Numbered from the stretch's first letter, positions 1 through 9,098 are shown. The stretch: 64,000 nucleotides of DNA from Desulfitobacterium_A sp034927245 (GCF_034927245.1 NZ_JAYFQK010000008.1:1-64000), one strand, 5' to 3'. The notes: generated by a model not told the origin, from the sequence alone. Translations and numbers: made by a program.

Positions 1-1005
1 GGACTGGAACCCCATGCCATCACCGGCAATATTGAAATGATGTGTGATGATATCGAAGACATTACCGGAATCCGAGTCAATCCCACCTTTAATCGTAAAG
101 GCGCGGAAATCCTCTTTGTGACCCCCTCAGGGGACTTGATGGGGGATCCCGGAATCTTTACCTGTATGGGTTACCTGATGCTCTTTGAAGAATTAGGCCT
201 CGACTATACGTGGAGCACCTATGCTTCGGAAGGCGGGAACTTCGGCTTCTTTACCTCCAACGAAATGGCGAAGCGCTTAAATTACAAAATGTATGCCGAA
301 GCGAAGCGCCTGGGCGTGAAGTATATTATCGGCGGCGAATGCGGTCATATGTGGCGGGTCGTCCACCAATATATGGGCACCTGGAATGAACCCGCGGATT
401 TCCTGGAAGTCCCGGTTTCCCCGATTACGGGGACCCGCTTTGACCATGCCGCCTCGACCAAGATGATCCACATCGCTGAATTTACCGCGGATTTAATCAA
501 ACACAATAAACTTAAACTGGATCCTTCCCGGAATGACCCTTATAAGGTCACCTTCCATGACTCCTGTAACGTATCGCGCGGCATGGGAATGCTGGAAGAA
601 CCCCGCTATATTATTAAAAACGTCTGCAACAATTTCTATGAAATGCCGGAAAACACCATTCGGGAAAAGACCTTCTGTTGCGGTGCTGGGTCCGGACTGA
701 ATGCGACAGAGAACATGGAAGAGCGGATGAGGGGCGGACTCGCCCGGGCGAATGCCGTGAAATATGTGCAGCAGAAATACGGCGTCAATATGTTAGCGAA
801 TGTTTGTGCCGTCGACCGTGCCGCCTTCCCAGCCTTAATGGACTACTGGTGTCCGGGAGTCGGCGTGATTGGGGTTCATGAGCTCGTCGCCAATGCCCTG
901 GTCATGAAAGGCGAGAAAGAAAGAACCACCGATTTGCGCGGCAATGATTTACCTCCCAAAGCGGTTCCTCAAACGGAATCCCCCGCAAAGGAGGGTGAAG
1001 CATAA
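1..1005 (+). CDS. dsrK: DsrK, sulfite reduction complex iron-sulfur subunit (5' partial)
   Basis: This is the HdrD-like cytoplasmic catalytic subunit of the DsrMKJOP membrane complex, which is thought to pass quinol-derived electrons to the DsrC trisulfide during dissimilatory sulfite reduction. The frame is open from base 1, so the N-terminal ferredoxin part and the start lie outside the window. Visible are CCG-domain motifs of the heterodisulfide reductase type: GGECGH, HDSCNVSRG, FCCGAG and NVCAVDR, which carry cysteines for the noncubane/4Fe-4S cluster. The last codons overlap the next gene (TAATG). The identity is supported by the adjacent dsrJ, dsrO and dsrP. The tail after the CCG domain is Lys/Glu/Pro-rich. 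Confidence 0.93.
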   Translation, partial: GLEPHAITGNIEMMCDDIEDITGIRVNPTFNRKGAEILFVTPSGDLMGDPGIFTCMGYLMLFEELGLDYTWSTYASEGGNFGFFTSNEMAKRLNYKMYAEAKRLGVKYIIGGECGHMWRVVHQYMGTWNEPADFLEVPVSPITGTRFDHAASTKMIHIAEFTADLIKHNKLKLDPSRNDPYKVTFHDSCNVSRGMGMLEEPRYIIKNVCNNFYEMPENTIREKTFCCGAGSGLNATENMEERMRGGLARANAVKYVQQKYGVNMLANVCAVDRAAFPALMDYWCPGVGVIGVHELVANALVMKGEKERTTDLRGNDLPPKAVPQTESPAKEGEA

Positions 1006-1469
1006 TGCAGAAACACGGTCGGATTGTCCTCGGTTTGTTAGTCTTTGTTCTGATTGTCGTTTCCCCGATTCTCTACAATCTCGGAAAAAAGAATACAAGC
1101 CCGGAAATCAACTTGGATACCCCTGTCATAGCCCAGCTCTCCGACAAAGAGTGCGTGGAGCCGAAGGAATATATGCGAGAGAACCATATGAAACTCTTGC
1201 TGGAATGGCGGGATTCAGCCGTACGGGACGGAAAAACCGTCTATATCAATAGTCAAGGCAAAGCGTATGATATTAGCCTGCAAGGGACCTGCCTGAACTG
1301 CCATAATAATATCCCGATCAGTGATGTTTACTCCGTGAACGATAAAGCGGGCACAACAGCGGCCACCAATACAGAAGGGAATCAATTCTGTTTTTCCTGT
1401 CATACGTATTCTTCCGTGGAGCCCAACTGTTGGAACTGCCATTCCGACCCAAGGGAGGCGATAAAATGA
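1005..1469 (+). CDS. dsrJ: DsrJ, triheme cytochrome c
   Basis: This is the periplasm-facing (extracytoplasmic) cytochrome c subunit of DsrMKJOP, 154 aa. An uncleaved N-terminal anchor spans about residues 7-25. Three CxxCH heme motifs lie at residues 96-100, 129-133 and 142-146. Cys50, in the context KECVEPKEYM, matches the conserved cysteine known in DsrJ proteins as an unusual axial heme ligand. The ATG overlaps the dsrK stop by one base, behind an AAGGAGG ribosome site. The stop overlaps dsrO by four bases (ATGA), which suggests translational coupling. Heme c maturation genes are not in the window. Confidence 0.93.
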   Translation: MQKHGRIVLGLLVFVLIVVSPILYNLGKKNTSPEINLDTPVIAQLSDKECVEPKEYMRENHMKLLLEWRDSAVRDGKTVYINSQGKAYDISLQGTCLNCHNNIPISDVYSVNDKAGTTAATNTEGNQFCFSCHTYSSVEPNCWNCHSDPREAIK

Positions 1470-2269
1470 GCATCAATCGCAGAGATTTTCTGAAAAAAGC
1501 AGGAGTGATCACTGCCTTGGGCGTAGGGGGCGCCACATTGGGCTTCAATGGCTTAAAGGCAGCTAAACCTGCCGAGGCTTCGGAGTTTGCTTCGCAAAAT
1601 CCAAAAGCCAAAGCGTCCCGTTGGGCCATGGTCATTGATATGAAAAAGTTCAAGACCCCCGAGGATTACCAACGCGTCATTGACGCCTGCCATAAGCTCC
1701 ATAACGTCCCCCAGATTGAAGATCCGAAGCACGAGATCAAGTGGATCTGGAGCGACAGTTATGAACACGTCTTTGTGGGAACCGAAAACCCCTATCTGGA
1801 TGAAAAGACAAAGAAGCTGCCCTTCCTGACCCTTTGCAATCATTGTGATAATCCGCCGTGTGTGCGAGCGTGTCCGACCCAAGCCACGTTTAAACGCCCG
1901 GACGGAATCGTCGGCATGGACTTTCACCGGTGTATCGGCTGCCGGTTCTGTATGGCTGCCTGTCCCTTTGGCGCCCGCAGCTTTAATTTCATCGATCCGC
2001 GAACCGCCTTAAAAGAGATTAACCCGGACTATCCGACCCGAACCCAAGGGGTCGTGGAGAAATGCAATTTCTGTATGGACCGCATTGATCAGGGCTTAAA
2101 GCCCGCCTGTGTCGAAGCCTCGAAAGGAGCGATGGTCTTCGGGGATTTGGACGATCCGAATTCGGAAGTCCGTAAAATCCTCAATACCCATTACACCATT
2201 CGCCGCAAACCGAATTTAGGGACGGAACCCAGTATCTTTTACCTGATCGGGGGTGAAGAGCATGCTTGA
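1466..2269 (+). CDS. dsrO: DsrO, Tat-exported ferredoxin-like subunit
   Basis: This is the extracytoplasmic iron-sulfur electron carrier of DsrMKJOP, 267 aa. I chose the ATG at 1466 (MSINRRDFLKKAG) because it places a twin-arginine RRDFLK signal at the extreme N terminus and follows AAGGGAGG. An upstream in-frame ATG at 1430 lies inside dsrJ and is unlikely. Cluster-binding cysteine groups are CNHCDNPPCVRACP, CIGCRFCMAACP and CNFCMDR with a later KPACVEAS, the NrfC/HybA-like arrangement. It works with the membrane partner DsrP encoded next; the genes overlap by 8 bases. Confidence 0.93.
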   Translation: MSINRRDFLKKAGVITALGVGGATLGFNGLKAAKPAEASEFASQNPKAKASRWAMVIDMKKFKTPEDYQRVIDACHKLHNVPQIEDPKHEIKWIWSDSYEHVFVGTENPYLDEKTKKLPFLTLCNHCDNPPCVRACPTQATFKRPDGIVGMDFHRCIGCRFCMAACPFGARSFNFIDPRTALKEINPDYPTRTQGVVEKCNFCMDRIDQGLKPACVEASKGAMVFGDLDDPNSEVRKILNTHYTIRRKPNLGTEPSIFYLIGGEEHA

Positions 2270-3413
2270 GAAAGCCCTGAACGGGAGTAAAAAATACGGG
2301 CTCTGGATTGCCGCCCTTCTCGTCGTGATTTTCATAGCGGTTCTCTCTTATGCCAAGCAGTGCCGCCTGGGACTCGGAGTCACCGGAATGAGCCGCGATG
2401 TATCCTGGGGCATCTACATTTCCCAGTTTACGTTTTTAGTCGGCGTCGCGGCCTCCGCCGTCATGGTCGCGATCCCCTATTATCTTCATAACTACAAGAA
2501 GTTTGGCAAGATCGTGATTCTCGGAGAATTTATTGCGGTGTCTGCCGTGATCATGGCCATGCTCTTTATCGTCGTGGATATGGGGCAGCCGACCCGGGTC
2601 ATGAATGTTATTTTGCATCCGACCCCCCATTCCATGATGTTTTGGGATATGTGTGTCTTATTCGGCTATTTAATCATCAACTTCGTGATCGGTTGGACGA
2701 CGCTCGGTGCTGAAAATAAAGGGTTTGCACCTCCGGCTTGGGTTAAGCCGATTATCTACCTCTCTATCCCTTGGGCGATCAGCATCCATACCGTCACCGC
2801 CTTTCTTTATGCCGGTCTGCCGGGCCGACACTTATGGTTAACCGCCATCATGGCCGCCCGCTTCCTCTCTTCCGCGTTTGCGGCCGGACCCGCCCTGCTC
2901 ATTCTGCTCTGTTTGTTCGTCCGCAAGGTCGGGACATTCGGCCCGGATAAAGAAGCGATTCAATCGCTGGCGAAGATTGTGACCTATGCGATGATCACCA
3001 ATGTCTTCTTCTATCTGCTGGAGGTCTTTACGGCGTTCTATAGCAGTATCCCGGAAGCAAAAGAGCCCTTGATTTATTTGTTCGCCGGTTTAGACGGGCA
3101 TAACAATCTCGTGCCCTTTATGTGGGTCGCCACAATTTTAGCCTTTGTCTCCATTGCGCTTTTGGTGATTCCTAAGACTCGCAGGAATGAAAGGATCTTA
3201 CCTTTTGCTTTAGTTTCCGTTTTCCTGGCCTGCTGGATTGATAAAGGACTGGGCTTAGTGCTCGGCGGATTTGTTCCCAATCCTCTGGGTCATGTCACCG
3301 AGTATATTGCGACCGGGACAGAGATTATGATCACCTTGGGAGTCTACGCCGTCGGGGCTTTATTGATTACGATTTTCTATAAGATTGTGATTGCTGTGCG
3401 AAAACAAGTCTAG
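2262..3413 (+). CDS. dsrP: DsrP, NrfD-like integral membrane subunit
   Basis: This is a polytopic membrane protein of the NrfD/PsrC family, 383 aa with about ten hydrophobic segments. It is expected to interact with the menaquinone pool and hand electrons to or from DsrO. The ATG at 2262 is preferred over the upstream GTG at 2253 because a GGGGGTGA ribosome site sits seven bases before it. The start lies inside dsrO (8-base overlap). It is the last gene of the tightly packed dsrKJOP run; about 100 bases separate it from dsrC. Confidence 0.9.
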   Translation: MLEKALNGSKKYGLWIAALLVVIFIAVLSYAKQCRLGLGVTGMSRDVSWGIYISQFTFLVGVAASAVMVAIPYYLHNYKKFGKIVILGEFIAVSAVIMAMLFIVVDMGQPTRVMNVILHPTPHSMMFWDMCVLFGYLIINFVIGWTTLGAENKGFAPPAWVKPIIYLSIPWAISIHTVTAFLYAGLPGRHLWLTAIMAARFLSSAFAAGPALLILLCLFVRKVGTFGPDKEAIQSLAKIVTYAMITNVFFYLLEVFTAFYSSIPEAKEPLIYLFAGLDGHNNLVPFMWVATILAFVSIALLVIPKTRRNERILPFALVSVFLACWIDKGLGLVLGGFVPNPLGHVTEYIATGTEIMITLGVYAVGALLITIFYKIVIAVRKQV

Positions 3414-3519
3414 GTGAAGATATCCATTTAAGGAGGTGTTGCCCTCTAAAAAAGCATGCCTTAAATAAGCGGTTTCAAAAACTAAAATTCAAGATAAATC
3501 AAAGGAGGAAATGATTCAA

Positions 3520-3837
3520 ATGGCAGAACTAGTGGTCAATGGCGTTACCTATGAATTAGACGAAGATGGCTTTCTTGAAGATGCATCCACTTGGAATGAA
3601 GATGTAGCCAGAGCCTTGGCTCCCAATGAGGAAGTAGAGGAACTGACGGAGGAACATTGGAAGGTCATCAACTACCTTCGTGATTACTATGATCAATTCG
3701 GTGTGGCCCCGATGGTTCGTAAGCTTCTTAAGGATACGGGCTACACCCAAAAAACAATCTATGATTTATTCCCCACAGGCCCTGGGAAGGGTGCCTGTAA
3801 AATTGCCGGACTTCCTAAACCAACCGGTTGCGTCTGA
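3520..3837 (+). CDS. dsrC: DsrC, sulfur-carrier substrate protein
   Basis: DsrC carries sulfite-derived sulfur as a trisulfide between DsrAB and the DsrMK part of the membrane complex. The protein is 105 aa. The C-terminal arm is complete: the end reads GACKIAGLPKPTGCV, with the two essential cysteines separated by ten residues and the last one penultimate. That separates true DsrC from TusE-like relatives with a single cysteine. The ATG at 3520 is 11 bases from AAGGAGG (3502-3508); an in-frame ATG at 3511 lies only two bases from it and is less likely. The strong ribosome site and separate spacing fit high expression. Confidence 0.95.
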   Translation: MAELVVNGVTYELDEDGFLEDASTWNEDVARALAPNEEVEELTEEHWKVINYLRDYYDQFGVAPMVRKLLKDTGYTQKTIYDLFPTGPGKGACKIAGLPKPTGCV

Positions 3838-3851
3838 TTAAGGGGATGCTA

Positions 3852-3936
3852 CGCGAATTACCCGCAGAGCAGAAATAGTTAAACATCTGTTCCGACATCT
3901 ATCGAAAAAGCACACCGCTTTGCGGGGTAATTCACG
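3852..3936. repeat. Long imperfect inverted repeat after dsrC
   Basis: Bases 3852-3870 (CGCGAATTACCCGCAGAGC) pair with 3917-3936 (GCTTTGCGGGGTAATTCACG), with one bulge, one mismatch and one G-U pair, around a loop of about 46 bases. No U-tract follows, so it is not a standard terminator. It could be an mRNA 3' stabiliser for the dsr transcript or a small palindromic repeat. The rest of the 3838-4123 gap shows no gene. Confidence 0.5.
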
Positions 3937-4123
3937 TCATCAATAAATTCATTTAATACTACAAATGAAAGAAGGTGATAGTAACAGTCATTCCCAAAAC
4001 TTGAGCAGACAATAAGTGATACAGTTTAATCGCAGCAAGGTAAACATTATTCATTATAGGTACCCATTTCTTTATTTGTTATTGTAACCACAAAGACAAC
4101 TACAGAATAAGGGGGTCTTTAAT

Positions 4124-5473
4124 GTGAGTACTGAAAATCCTGTTAAGCCGACGGCACCATCAAATCACTTGTCCGATCTGTGGAAGAAGGAAGATTACTG
4201 GGCGGTTTGGATCGGTATTGGTTTAACTATTGCTTGTATGATTATCTGGGCTACAGGAAGCACTTTCTTTAAGTGGGTTGCGGTGTCGATTCCTACCTTT
4301 ACCGACTGGGGTAATGCAGGGAAGTTAGTCTCTGACCGCATGGGGGCTTTTATTGGCTTATTTATTTTGTTCGGAATTCTCTTTTCAATTGCCATTAAAT
4401 TCCTGGGGTACAATGTCAAAAAATTTATCGGTGGTTTTACCGTAGTTTATATATTAAGTGCTTTCATTACTATTCTGGGTTCCTGGAAAGTTATGAAAGA
4501 TTGGAGTCTGGAAACTCCTGTTATCGCCTTGATTGTTGGTCTAATCATTGGAAACTTCATAAAAATACCTGCATGGCTTGATTCTGCATTAAGAACTGAG
4601 TTTTATGTTAAGACCGGTATCGTTCTTATGGGCGCGACACTGCCCTTTACTCTCATTATCCAATCAGGACCTGTGGCTTTCTTACAAGCAACGATCGTTG
4701 CTGTAACAACGTTTGTTACCATCTATTTTGTAGGAACTCGACTCTTCCATTTGGATAAGCGCTTTTCAACCTGTCTGGCAGCAGGGGGTTCTATTTGCGG
4801 TGTATCGGCCTCAATTGCCATCGGGGGGTCTGTAAAGGCTGAAAAGGAACATGTTTCGGTAGCAATTTCCTTAGTTGTCGTTTACGCGATGATCATGGTA
4901 TTCCTGCTTCCCGCTATTATTAAGGCATTTGGTATTCCTGCCGGACCCGGTGGGGCATGGATTGGCACCTCTGAATTTGCGGATGCTGCCGGTGTAGCTG
5001 CGGCTGCAACACTTGGTGATCAGGCACTTACAACCTTCACCTTGATGAAGGTTGTAGGCCGTGATATGTTCGTCGGAGTTTGGTGTTTTGTTATGGCCTA
5101 CATTTCAATTACGAAATGGGAAAAGAGAGAAGATGGCACAAAACCGAGTGGTATGGATATCTGGTATCGTTTCCCCAAATTTGTAATCGGTTTCTTTGTC
5201 GCTTCAATTATTGTGACAATTCTTGTTGCTGCTTCGGATGCAGCAGCTTCCGGTTCCATTGATAAAAATATCATCGGACCTATTAAACAGTTAAGATCTT
5301 GGGCATTTGCTTTCACATTCCTTTGCATTGGTTTAACGACTCGTTTCAAAGAGCTTGCTTCTACCGGGTGGAAACCGTGGGCAACCTTTACAATAGGTGT
5401 CTTGGTGAACGTACCTCTCGGTTATATACTCTCTGTACTCGTTTTGGGTAATTACTGGCAAGGTGTTTTCTAA
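4124..5473 (+). CDS. YeiH/UPF0324 family membrane transporter (putative sulfate exporter family)
   Basis: This is a polytopic membrane protein of 449 aa, largely hydrophobic and glycine-rich, longer than the roughly 350 aa typical of YeiH. Conserved family features include the ICGVSAS and GGAWIGTSEFADAAGVAAAA regions. The family is annotated as putative sulfate exporter, but its substrate is not established. The start is GTG, 6 bases after AGGGGGTC; the overlapping ATG runs straight into a stop. Position directly after dsrC and before a LysR gene suggests a sulfur-linked role (export of sulfite, sulfate or an organosulfur anion), which is inference. Confidence 0.8.
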   Translation: MSTENPVKPTAPSNHLSDLWKKEDYWAVWIGIGLTIACMIIWATGSTFFKWVAVSIPTFTDWGNAGKLVSDRMGAFIGLFILFGILFSIAIKFLGYNVKKFIGGFTVVYILSAFITILGSWKVMKDWSLETPVIALIVGLIIGNFIKIPAWLDSALRTEFYVKTGIVLMGATLPFTLIIQSGPVAFLQATIVAVTTFVTIYFVGTRLFHLDKRFSTCLAAGGSICGVSASIAIGGSVKAEKEHVSVAISLVVVYAMIMVFLLPAIIKAFGIPAGPGGAWIGTSEFADAAGVAAAATLGDQALTTFTLMKVVGRDMFVGVWCFVMAYISITKWEKREDGTKPSGMDIWYRFPKFVIGFFVASIIVTILVAASDAAASGSIDKNIIGPIKQLRSWAFAFTFLCIGLTTRFKELASTGWKPWATFTIGVLVNVPLGYILSVLVLGNYWQGVF

Positions 5474-5490
5474 AATATCTTTCCGGAAGC

Positions 5491-5522
5491 TAAGGGGGAG
5501 ACTCATTTGAGTTTCCCCCTTA
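5491..5522 (+). terminator. Hairpin after yeiH-like gene
   Basis: A 14-bp nearly perfect stem (AAGGGGGAGACTC / GAGTTTCCCCCTT) with a short loop begins 18 bases after the stop codon. The U-rich run expected for a classical intrinsic terminator is missing, so it may act as a 3' stability hairpin or a partial terminator. Confidence 0.6.
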
Positions 5523-5591
5523 AGTCATAAGTGGACAAGATGAAACGCAACGTAACAAGGCTTTTATTAGAAGGCTTTTTTACGTATTTTA

Positions 5592-5600
5592 TGGTATAAT
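5592..5600 (+). promoter_or_regulatory. Extended -10 promoter for LysR gene
   Basis: TGGTATAAT is an extended -10 (TGn plus a perfect TATAAT) about 70 bases before the LysR start. The -35 region is weak. Confidence 0.6.
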
Positions 5601-5671
5601 AAACAAGACTTGTATTGCCATTTAACTCCGAAATTCGTAAATATTATAAATACGGAAGGAGAGTGCAATCT

Positions 5672-6640
5672 ATGTTCGAGCAACAATTACTTGTTTTTAA
5701 GGAGGTTGCGGAAACTCAGAATATAACGCTTGCCGCTAAAAAACTGCATATGAGTCAGCCAAGCATAAGTCTGCAGATCCAAAATCTTGAGAATCAGTAT
5801 AATGCTCGTTTTTTTGATCGGACGAACAAGGGCGTAAGTTTAACCCGAGCCGGAAAAGTATTTTATGATAGCGTCCAGGCGATATTAAATATTCTCGATG
5901 ATACTCAGCAACAGGTGAGTGCTCTGGATGAGGATAAGCGCGGGGTAATTTGTCTGGGGGCGACATTAACCATCGGCGAATATATACTCCCCCATATTCT
6001 TGCGTATATTTATCAAAAACGTCCCGATATTGATATCAAAGTTAAGATCGCCAATACGGTATCTATCGATCAAGATGTTCTCGAAAGAAAACTACATATT
6101 GGCTTGATAGAGGGACCTGAGCCGGATCATAAGGATTTTGTTCTCCATAAATTCTGGCAAGATGAGTTGGTTGTGGTTGTTCCCTATTTTCATCCCTGGG
6201 CCAGCCGGAATAGTATTACATTAGCAGAGTTATCCCATGAGCGCCTGATAACACGGGAGGTCGGTTCAGGTACGCGTAAAGTCATGGAAATAGCCTTAGA
6301 GGAAAGAGGGCTTGATCCATCGCAGCTTAATATCACGATGGAATTGGGGAGTACCCAAGCTATAAAACAGGTGGTTTATGCCGGTTTAGGGGTAACCATT
6401 ATATCGGCTTTGACTGTAGCCCGCGAGTGTGATCAAAGAATATTCAAAGCCTTAAGGATCCAGGATTCACCCGTTTACAGGCCCTTAAATATTTTGACGC
6501 TTTCGCAGACCGCCCAAACGAAGGATGAGCGCTATTTTATTAATTTATTACAGGATCATAAACTTCTTTCCGATATTATGTCTAAAGATTATTGTTCAAT
6601 GAACGATAAAGCCAAGGACAAGGATACAAAAGTCGGATAA
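5672..6640 (+). CDS. LysR family transcriptional regulator
   Basis: A 322-aa LysR-type regulator. The N-terminal winged helix-turn-helix (residues about 16-62) includes NITLAAKKLHMSQPSIS and FFDRTNKGVSLTRAG. It is followed by a periplasmic-binding-like effector domain of the CysB/YeiE kind. I chose the ATG at 5672 because it follows GGAAGGAGAG; an upstream ATG at 5615 adds 19 unrelated residues. It lies directly downstream of the YeiH-like gene. LysR proteins beside yeiH homologues are common (YeiE in enterics), so it may control that transporter in response to a sulfur-related ligand. This is inference. Confidence 0.88.
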   Translation: MFEQQLLVFKEVAETQNITLAAKKLHMSQPSISLQIQNLENQYNARFFDRTNKGVSLTRAGKVFYDSVQAILNILDDTQQQVSALDEDKRGVICLGATLTIGEYILPHILAYIYQKRPDIDIKVKIANTVSIDQDVLERKLHIGLIEGPEPDHKDFVLHKFWQDELVVVVPYFHPWASRNSITLAELSHERLITREVGSGTRKVMEIALEERGLDPSQLNITMELGSTQAIKQVVYAGLGVTIISALTVARECDQRIFKALRIQDSPVYRPLNILTLSQTAQTKDERYFINLLQDHKLLSDIMSKDYCSMNDKAKDKDTKVG

Positions 6641-6657
6641 TGAAAAGCAGGGATTAA

Positions 6658-7545
6658 ATGCAGGAAGATATACGAATAGGTCTAGTTCAACTGGAAGCTA
6701 AAGTGGGAGAAACCCGTAAAAATCTTAAACAAATATTGCATTGGACAGAAAAGGCTTCAAAACAAGGAGTCAAGATGCTCTGTTTTCCCGAGAGTGCACT
6801 TCATGGTTATTCCCCTAAAGACGCTCTTGAAATAGGGAATACGATTGACAGTCAAGAGATTAGAGAACTGAAAGAATGTGCATCAGATTTAGATCTTATT
6901 TTGCTTGTAGGGATGGTTGAAAAAACAGAGCGAGGTCAAAAACCGTACTTATCACAGATCATTATTTATCCTAATCGGGATCCCGCAGTTTACAGAAAAG
7001 TTCATCTGGGTCGAAGTGAGAAAGCGTATTTTATGCCCGGGTCTGAGTTCCCGGTATTCGAGGCGAAGGGAGTCCGGTTTGCCGTAGGCATATGCTGGGA
7101 TTGGCATTTTCCGGAAATGGCGACAATCTATTCTCTGAAAGGGGCTGAACTGCTTTTTGCTCCCCATGCATCTCCGGTTGTTGCAGGGGATCGTAAAGAG
7201 ATTTGGAAGCGCTATCTTGGAACCCGAGCTTATGATAATTCCGTTTATCTTGCAGCCTGTAACCTTGTAGGTGCAAATAATCGGGGGCAAGAATTCAGCG
7301 GCGGGGCACTTGTTTTTGGGCCTAAAGGGGAAACAATAGCCGAAAGTTTTAATACCGCTGAAAGCTTAGATAACCAGGATAACCATGAGCAGTTGATTAC
7401 CCTGGAAATTTCCGCCCAACGCATCAATAATTTGCGCAATACTGAACGGGTTTCGATGAAGGATAGTTTCTTTTTGGCCGATCGTCAGAAAGAGCTGTAT
7501 CGGGAAATCATCGAGCTTGATGTTTTTCGTGGGAATAGGACTTAA
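6658..7545 (+). CDS. Carbon-nitrogen hydrolase (nitrilase superfamily)
   Basis: A 295-aa nitrilase-fold amidohydrolase. The Glu-Lys-Cys triad is visible as E45 (CFPES), K114 (YRKVHLG) and C146 (GICWDWHFPE). Family members hydrolyse amides, nitriles or N-carbamoyl compounds; the substrate here cannot be read from sequence. It begins 17 bases after the LysR stop, with only a weak AGCAGGGA ribosome site, so it is probably cotranscribed with the regulator. It ends 3 bases before the convergent ABC-F stop region. Confidence 0.85.
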   Translation: MQEDIRIGLVQLEAKVGETRKNLKQILHWTEKASKQGVKMLCFPESALHGYSPKDALEIGNTIDSQEIRELKECASDLDLILLVGMVEKTERGQKPYLSQIIIYPNRDPAVYRKVHLGRSEKAYFMPGSEFPVFEAKGVRFAVGICWDWHFPEMATIYSLKGAELLFAPHASPVVAGDRKEIWKRYLGTRAYDNSVYLAACNLVGANNRGQEFSGGALVFGPKGETIAESFNTAESLDNQDNHEQLITLEISAQRINNLRNTERVSMKDSFFLADRQKELYREIIELDVFRGNRT

Positions 7546-9098
7546 ACGATCTTAGTTGTCCACTGTTCAAGATTCCAAACGTCGGATACCCAATCCTCAT
7601 AGAACTCGGGTTCATGTGAAACGAGAAGAATGGTGCCCTTAAACTTTTTAAGGGCATTTTTTAATTCTTCTTTTGCATCAATGTCAAGATGGTTTGTGGG
7701 TTCATCAAGAACCAGCCAATTGACATCTTTAAGCATGAGTTTGCAAAGCCGAACCTTCGCACTTTCACCCCCGCTAAGAACCATCATTTTACTGGAGATG
7801 TGCTCATTAGTAAGACCACAGCGAGCCAACGCTTGCCTGACTTCCGCGTTGGTAAGCCCGGGGTATTCAGACCATACTTCTTCAAGCGGAGTATTGGTGT
7901 TATGTGAAGAAGACTCCTGTTCGAAATATCCCGGGAATAGATAATCACCGAGCTGAATTTGACCGCTGATGGGCGGTTGAATTCCCAGCAAGGTTTTCAA
8001 GAGTGTTGTTTTACCTAAGCCGTTCACGCCGCGTATGGCGATTTTTTGCCCGCGTTCCAGCTTAAGCTTCATGGGGCGGGTTAACGGCTCATCGTAACCG
8101 AGGATTAAATTATTCGCTTCAAAAATCACCCGTCCCGGAGTACGAGCCTCATGAAACTTGAATATCGGTTTAATCTTTTCTTTGGGTTTTTCAAGAATCT
8201 CCATTTTATCAAGTTGCTTTTGACGGCTTTTGGCTCGGCCGGTCGTAGAGATTCTGGCTTTATTACGGGCGATGAAATCCTCGAGGCGATCGACTTCTTT
8301 TTGTTGTTTTTCGTAGGCTTTTAATTCCTGCTCCTTTTTTAGGGCTAAGAGTTGGGTGAATTCTTCATAATTACCGGTATACCGAGTAAGCGTTGCATTT
8401 TCAAGATGATAAATCACATTGATGACGTCATTCAGAAAAGAAATATCATGAGAGATTAAGATAAAGGCATTATCATAGTTTTTCAAATAACGGCTTAACC
8501 ACTGGATGTGTTCCGCATCCAGGTAATTGGTCGGCTCATCTAATAAAAGAATAGTTGGGTTTTGAAGCAGAAGTTTGGTTAATAAAACCTTGGTTCGCTG
8601 CCCCCCGCTTAAATCCGTAACATCCTTGTCCAGGCCGATTTCACCTAAACCTAAGCCATTGGCGACTTCCTCAATTTTGGCGTCAATGGAATAGAAGCCA
8701 TTTGACTCGAGAATCGTTTGAATTTCACCGACCTCGTCCATCATTTTTGTCAGCTGATCTTCACCGGCAGAACCCATTGCATCATAAAGGTGCAGCATTT
8801 CCTTTTCTAATTCAAACATGGATTGAAACGCTTCCTTTAAAACATCGCGGATACTTTTTCCTTTATTTAAAACGCTATACTGATCTAAATAGCCGACTGT
8901 CACACGATTGGACCATTCAACCTTCCCTCTGTCAGGGATAAGTTTGCCGGTAATTATATCTAAAAAGGTGGATTTGCCTTCACCGTTAGCTCCCACTAAT
9001 CCCACATGTTCTCCTTTAAGCAGGCGAAAAGAGGCATCTTCAAGAATTTGACGGCCGCCAAAACCGTGGGAAACGTTTTCAACATTTAATATACTCAT
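7542..9098 (-). CDS. ABC-F family ATPase (YfmM-like)
   Basis: A soluble protein of 518 aa with two fused ABC domains and no membrane segment. Domain 1 has Walker A GANGEGKST, signature LSGGQRTKV and LLLLDEPTNYLD. Domain 2 has GVNGLGKTT, LSGGESAKVRL and LVLDEPTNHLD. Between them lies a charged coiled-coil linker (about residues 240-300) typical of ABC-F ribosome-associated factors. Length and N terminus recall Bacillus YfmM. Members act on the ribosome E site, some giving antibiotic resistance; nothing here proves a resistance role. The ATG follows AAAGGAGTGCC on the minus strand. Confidence 0.88.
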   Translation of the reverse strand: MSILNVENVSHGFGGRQILEDASFRLLKGEHVGLVGANGEGKSTFLDIITGKLIPDRGKVEWSNRVTVGYLDQYSVLNKGKSIRDVLKEAFQSMFELEKEMLHLYDAMGSAGEDQLTKMMDEVGEIQTILESNGFYSIDAKIEEVANGLGLGEIGLDKDVTDLSGGQRTKVLLTKLLLQNPTILLLDEPTNYLDAEHIQWLSRYLKNYDNAFILISHDISFLNDVINVIYHLENATLTRYTGNYEEFTQLLALKKEQELKAYEKQQKEVDRLEDFIARNKARISTTGRAKSRQKQLDKMEILEKPKEKIKPIFKFHEARTPGRVIFEANNLILGYDEPLTRPMKLKLERGQKIAIRGVNGLGKTTLLKTLLGIQPPISGQIQLGDYLFPGYFEQESSSHNTNTPLEEVWSEYPGLTNAEVRQALARCGLTNEHISSKMMVLSGGESAKVRLCKLMLKDVNWLVLDEPTNHLDIDAKEELKNALKKFKGTILLVSHEPEFYEDWVSDVWNLEQWTTKIV

